NCBI RefSeq assembly: GCF_016765775.1
Contig: NZ_JAESVN010000008.1
Location: 1-64,000, forward strand
Direction of reading: 5' to 3'
Source of the DNA: Szabonella alba
GTDB taxonomy: Bacteria; Pseudomonadota; Alphaproteobacteria; Rhodobacterales; Rhodobacteraceae
DNA length: 64,000 bases
Shown: piece after piece, positions 61,881 to 64,000 of the stretch
Layout: every line of letters starts with the position of its first letter
Position numbering within the stretch: the stretch's first letter is position 1
The notes under the pieces: model-generated
What the model saw: only the letters and a program-made list of their open reading frames with translations
Databases searched by the model: none
What the model was told of the DNA's origin: nothing
Position numbers and translations under genes: made by a program

Positions 61881-62102
61881 TCAGAAGCCCAGCCCGGCAT
61901 ATTTGTTCTTGAACTTCGACACACGGCCGCCGGTGTCCATCAGTTTGGCATTGCCGCCGGTCCAGGCCGGATGCGCCAGCGGGTCGATGTCCAGCGACAT
62001 CATCTCGCCTTCCTTGCCCCAGGTCGTGCGGACCTGAAACACGGTGCCGTCCGTCATCTTGACGTCGATCATGTGGTAATCGGGGTGGATACCGTCTTTC
62101 AT
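61881..62102 (-). CDS. rpmE: 50S ribosomal protein L31
   Basis: The 73-residue L31 starts [20 protein letters not shown]. It contains no cysteine, so it is the zinc-independent (C-minus) form. Upstream is rplS in the same direction, with an 11-base gap. Confidence 0.96.
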   Translation of the reverse strand: MKDGIHPDYHMIDVKMTDGTVFQVRTTWGKEGEMMSLDIDPLAHPAWTGGNAKLMDTGGRVSKFKNKYAGLGF

Positions 62103-62113
62103 CTTTCCGCTCC

Positions 62114-62497
62114 TCAGGACTTGGCGGCGTCGAGCGCCTTGTAGGTGCTGTCTTCGGCAATCCGGGCGGATTTGCCGCGGCGCGAGCGCAGGTAGTAAAG
62201 CTTGGCGCGGCGCACACGGCCACGACGGACGACCTCGATCGAGTCGATATTGGTCGAGTAAAGCGGGAACATACGCTCAACGCCTTCACCGAAGGAAATC
62301 TTGCGGACGGTGAACGAGGCGGCGAGCGTGGAACCGCCACGGCGGCTGATGCAGACGCCTTCGTAATTCTGGACGCGGCTGCGGGTGCCCTCGGTCACCT
62401 TGTAGCCGACGCGGATCGTGTCACCGGCCTTGAAATCCGGGATGGTCTTGCCGAGAGCGGCGATTTGTTCCGCCTCGATCTGTGCGATCAGGTTCAT
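62114..62497 (-). CDS. rplS: 50S ribosomal protein L19
   Basis: The 127-residue protein matches L19, with [20 protein letters not shown] and the motif [20 protein letters not shown]. It sits between trmD and rpmE, the usual order. Confidence 0.97.
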   Translation of the reverse strand: MNLIAQIEAEQIAALGKTIPDFKAGDTIRVGYKVTEGTRSRVQNYEGVCISRRGGSTLAASFTVRKISFGEGVERMFPLYSTNIDSIEVVRRGRVRRAKLYYLRSRRGKSARIAEDSTYKALDAAKS

Positions 62498-62546
62498 GCC
62501 CTGGTCCTTTCAATGCTCGCGGTTTTTTCCGCGAAGTGATGCCGCC

Positions 62547-63422
62547 TCAGCGCTCTTGGTCTTCGTCCGGGTCCCTACCTTGCTGCGCAAGATAAGCCCG
62601 CCAGAGATCAGGCCTGCGTTCCTTTGTCAGCCTTTCGGCCATCTCCCGCCGCCAGATGGCGATTTTCCCGTGATTGCCGGACAGAAGAATGTCCGGTATC
62701 GCAAGGCCGTTCCAGTCGGCGGGTTTCGTATACTGTGGAAACTCCAAAAGCCCGCCCGAAAAGCTTTCCTCTTCGGTGGACAGGTGATTCCCAAGCACGC
62801 GGGGTATAAGCCGCACCGTCGCGTCGATCAAGGCCTGTGCTGCAATCTCACCGCCTGTCAGGACGAAATCGCCAAGGCTGACCTCTTCAACCCCGCAATG
62901 CTGCAAAACCCGTTCATCCACGCCCTCGAACCGGCCGCAAAGCAGGGTGATCCCCTGCCCCTGCGCCCAGCTACGCGCCATGGCCTGCGTGAACGGTTTG
63001 CCGCGCGGGGACAGATAGACAACAGGCCATTGGCGGCGGTCCTGCGGTGTGCCCTCAGCGGCCTTTTCAAGCGCTGCCGCCACCACATCGGGCCGCAGGA
63101 CCAGCCCCGCCCCGCCGCCTGCGGGCGTATCGTCGACATTGCGGTGCCTGCCCTGCCCGAAGGTCCGCAGGTCAATCGTCTCAAGCGCCCAAAGCCCCTG
63201 ATCCAGCGCCTTGCCGGTCAGCGACAGGCCCAGCGTCCCGGGAAAGGCATCGGGAAACAGCGTGACGATCCGCGCCCGCCATGCGCCGACCACGGACATG
63301 TCCGCCATCAGATCGCGCGGCTTCAGGCTGGCCGAAATTGCCAGACGGCCATGGGACCGGCCGGGCTTGCGGTCAGGCTCCGGGACAGAGGATGCGGGGT
63401 CGGGCGGGGTATCGTCATTCAT
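62547..63422 (-). CDS. trmD: tRNA (guanine-N1)-methyltransferase
   Basis: The 291-residue SPOUT methyltransferase has the trefoil-knot motifs GRFEGVDERVLQH and SLGDFVLTGGEIAAQALID. It methylates G37 of tRNAs with a G36 anticodon neighbour. The N-terminal about 45 residues (with SHGRLAISASLKP) are an extension typical of Rhodobacterales. The start is the ATG at 63422. Confidence 0.95.
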   Translation of the reverse strand: MNDDTPPDPASSVPEPDRKPGRSHGRLAISASLKPRDLMADMSVVGAWRARIVTLFPDAFPGTLGLSLTGKALDQGLWALETIDLRTFGQGRHRNVDDTPAGGGAGLVLRPDVVAAALEKAAEGTPQDRRQWPVVYLSPRGKPFTQAMARSWAQGQGITLLCGRFEGVDERVLQHCGVEEVSLGDFVLTGGEIAAQALIDATVRLIPRVLGNHLSTEEESFSGGLLEFPQYTKPADWNGLAIPDILLSGNHGKIAIWRREMAERLTKERRPDLWRAYLAQQGRDPDEDQER

Positions 63423-63495
63423 GCCCCGCCCATATCCGCAAATGCCCTGCAACGGAAGGCCCCGGACGTGATGCAACTCCGCTGCTCAGGACCGG

Positions 63496-63990
63496 TCAGG
63501 CCTGTCCCAGTTGGCCCGAAGGCGGCAGGGCGGGCGCCGCTTCGGGGCCTGCGTCGTGCAGCAAGGCCAAGGCGCGGCGCGCCGCTGTCGAGGCGGTGCC
63601 GGCCTGCGTCTTTTCGGCCAGCAATGCCTTTATCAGACTGCACGGGACATGCTGGCGCAGCACCTCAAGATGATCGGACAATTCCCGGTCCGAGGTCTCG
63701 GCGGGCAGATCCTCCAGCGGCTCCAGCATGCCAAGGGCGAATTCGCGCCGCGCCGCTGCGGCGGGGTCATGGATCAGCCGGGCCAGCGGCACGGCCAGAA
63801 AGGACATCGCCAGCGGCAGGACCAGCGGAATTTCAGGCAAGACGCCAAGTGCGCCGCCGATGCCCCGGCCGATGCCGAACAGAACGAGCACCAGCACGAT
63901 CTGCAGCAGCGCCCGCGACAGCATCGCCAGACGGAAATCCGCGCCGCGCCAGTCCCTTGGGTTCAGCGGAAAGCGTTCCGGTGCCAGCAC
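63496..63990 (-). CDS. Membrane hypothetical protein, possibly truncated by the right edge
   Basis: The 164-residue protein has two transmembrane helices (about 26-70) followed by a helical soluble domain rich in alanine and leucine. The apparent GTG start at 63990 has no ribosome binding site, and the frame stays open to the window edge, so the true start may be outside. It lies upstream of trmD where rimM is often found, but it is not RimM. Confidence 0.65.
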   Translation of the reverse strand: MLAPERFPLNPRDWRGADFRLAMLSRALLQIVLVLVLFGIGRGIGGALGVLPEIPLVLPLAMSFLAVPLARLIHDPAAAARREFALGMLEPLEDLPAETSDRELSDHLEVLRQHVPCSLIKALLAEKTQAGTASTAARRALALLHDAGPEAAPALPPSGQLGQA

Positions 63991-64000
63991 AGCAAGCCAG

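Noticed and set aside
1-64000. CRISPR arrays, rRNA genes or a complete prophage
   Set aside because: No regular spacer-repeat pattern, rRNA sequence or phage structural gene was seen.

Overview
The window looks like chromosomal DNA of a high-GC alphaproteobacterium of the Rhodobacterales, most like Paracoccus. The signs are fabI-fabB close to fabA and irr, a glpD-glpSTPQV-glpK glycerol locus, an F0-only ATP synthase operon with a duplicated b subunit (atpX/atpF), mipZ, trmD-rplS-rpmE, and DUF5928-type glycosyltransferase and sulfotransferase genes. No species can be fixed from the sequence alone.

Layout. (1) 1-4048 is accessory DNA ending at a tRNA-Arg(CCU) gene. It holds the end of an IS3-type element, a hipBA toxin-antitoxin operon, a MobC-like protein with an N-terminal HTH, and a phage/plasmid-type replication initiator. 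The initiator gene carries 18-bp palindromic repeats inside its own coding sequence and is followed, from its stop codon, by 26 tandem degenerate heptamers. No integrase is visible. (2) 4343-9921 is core: a GntR-like LacI-family regulator, fabI-fabB, two small genes, fabA and irr. (3) 9973-21981 is a sugar-acid catabolic region. It has a RuBisCO-like protein with OiaK, facing ApnO, a NanR-like GntR regulator and a TRAP transporter (probable D-apionate use). A second divergent unit has two dehydrogenases facing a GntR regulator and an aldehyde dehydrogenase. (4) 22159-28973 is a MoxR-DUF58-DUF4159-glutamine-amidotransferase-like operon. (5) 29034-33631 holds small envelope and stress-type genes (secreted protein, DUF3008, PRC-barrel, ExoD, proline-rich peptide, MgtC). 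Five promoters matching the alphaproteobacterial general-stress sigma factor EcfG (GGAAC-N16/17-CGTT) lie here, and a sixth is in front of the OmpA-type lipoprotein at 55783. (6) 33452-37067 has a zinc-finger protein, polA and a YjbR-like gene. (7) 37186-48698 is the glycerol regulon: GlpR, GlpD, ABC importer GlpSTPQV with a DUF2160 protein, GlpK and a coupled iron alcohol dehydrogenase. (8) 48839-49759 is an AT-richer orphan LysM gene. (9) 49914-57388 has HIT, a glycosyltransferase facing a sulfotransferase, adenosine kinase-nth, an Ada-like protein, an OmpA lipoprotein and a GntR regulator. (10) 57498-63990 has the F0 ATP synthase operon, an ArsR regulator, mipZ, rpmE, rplS, trmD and a membrane protein at the right edge.

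How it fits together. The probable apionate genes convert an apionate-derived oxo acid through phosphorylation to central metabolites, with uptake by the TRAP system and control by the GntR protein between them. The glycerol genes form a complete import-phosphorylation-oxidation route under GlpR. The shared EcfG-type promoters suggest that the unrelated small genes around 30-33 kb form one stress regulon.

The most notable structures are the heptamer array and intragenic iterons of the replication module, the cluster of EcfG-type promoters, the complementary lesions in GlpS and GlpT that leave one canonical ATP site, and three intergenic tandem repeats that all have a 17-bp period.
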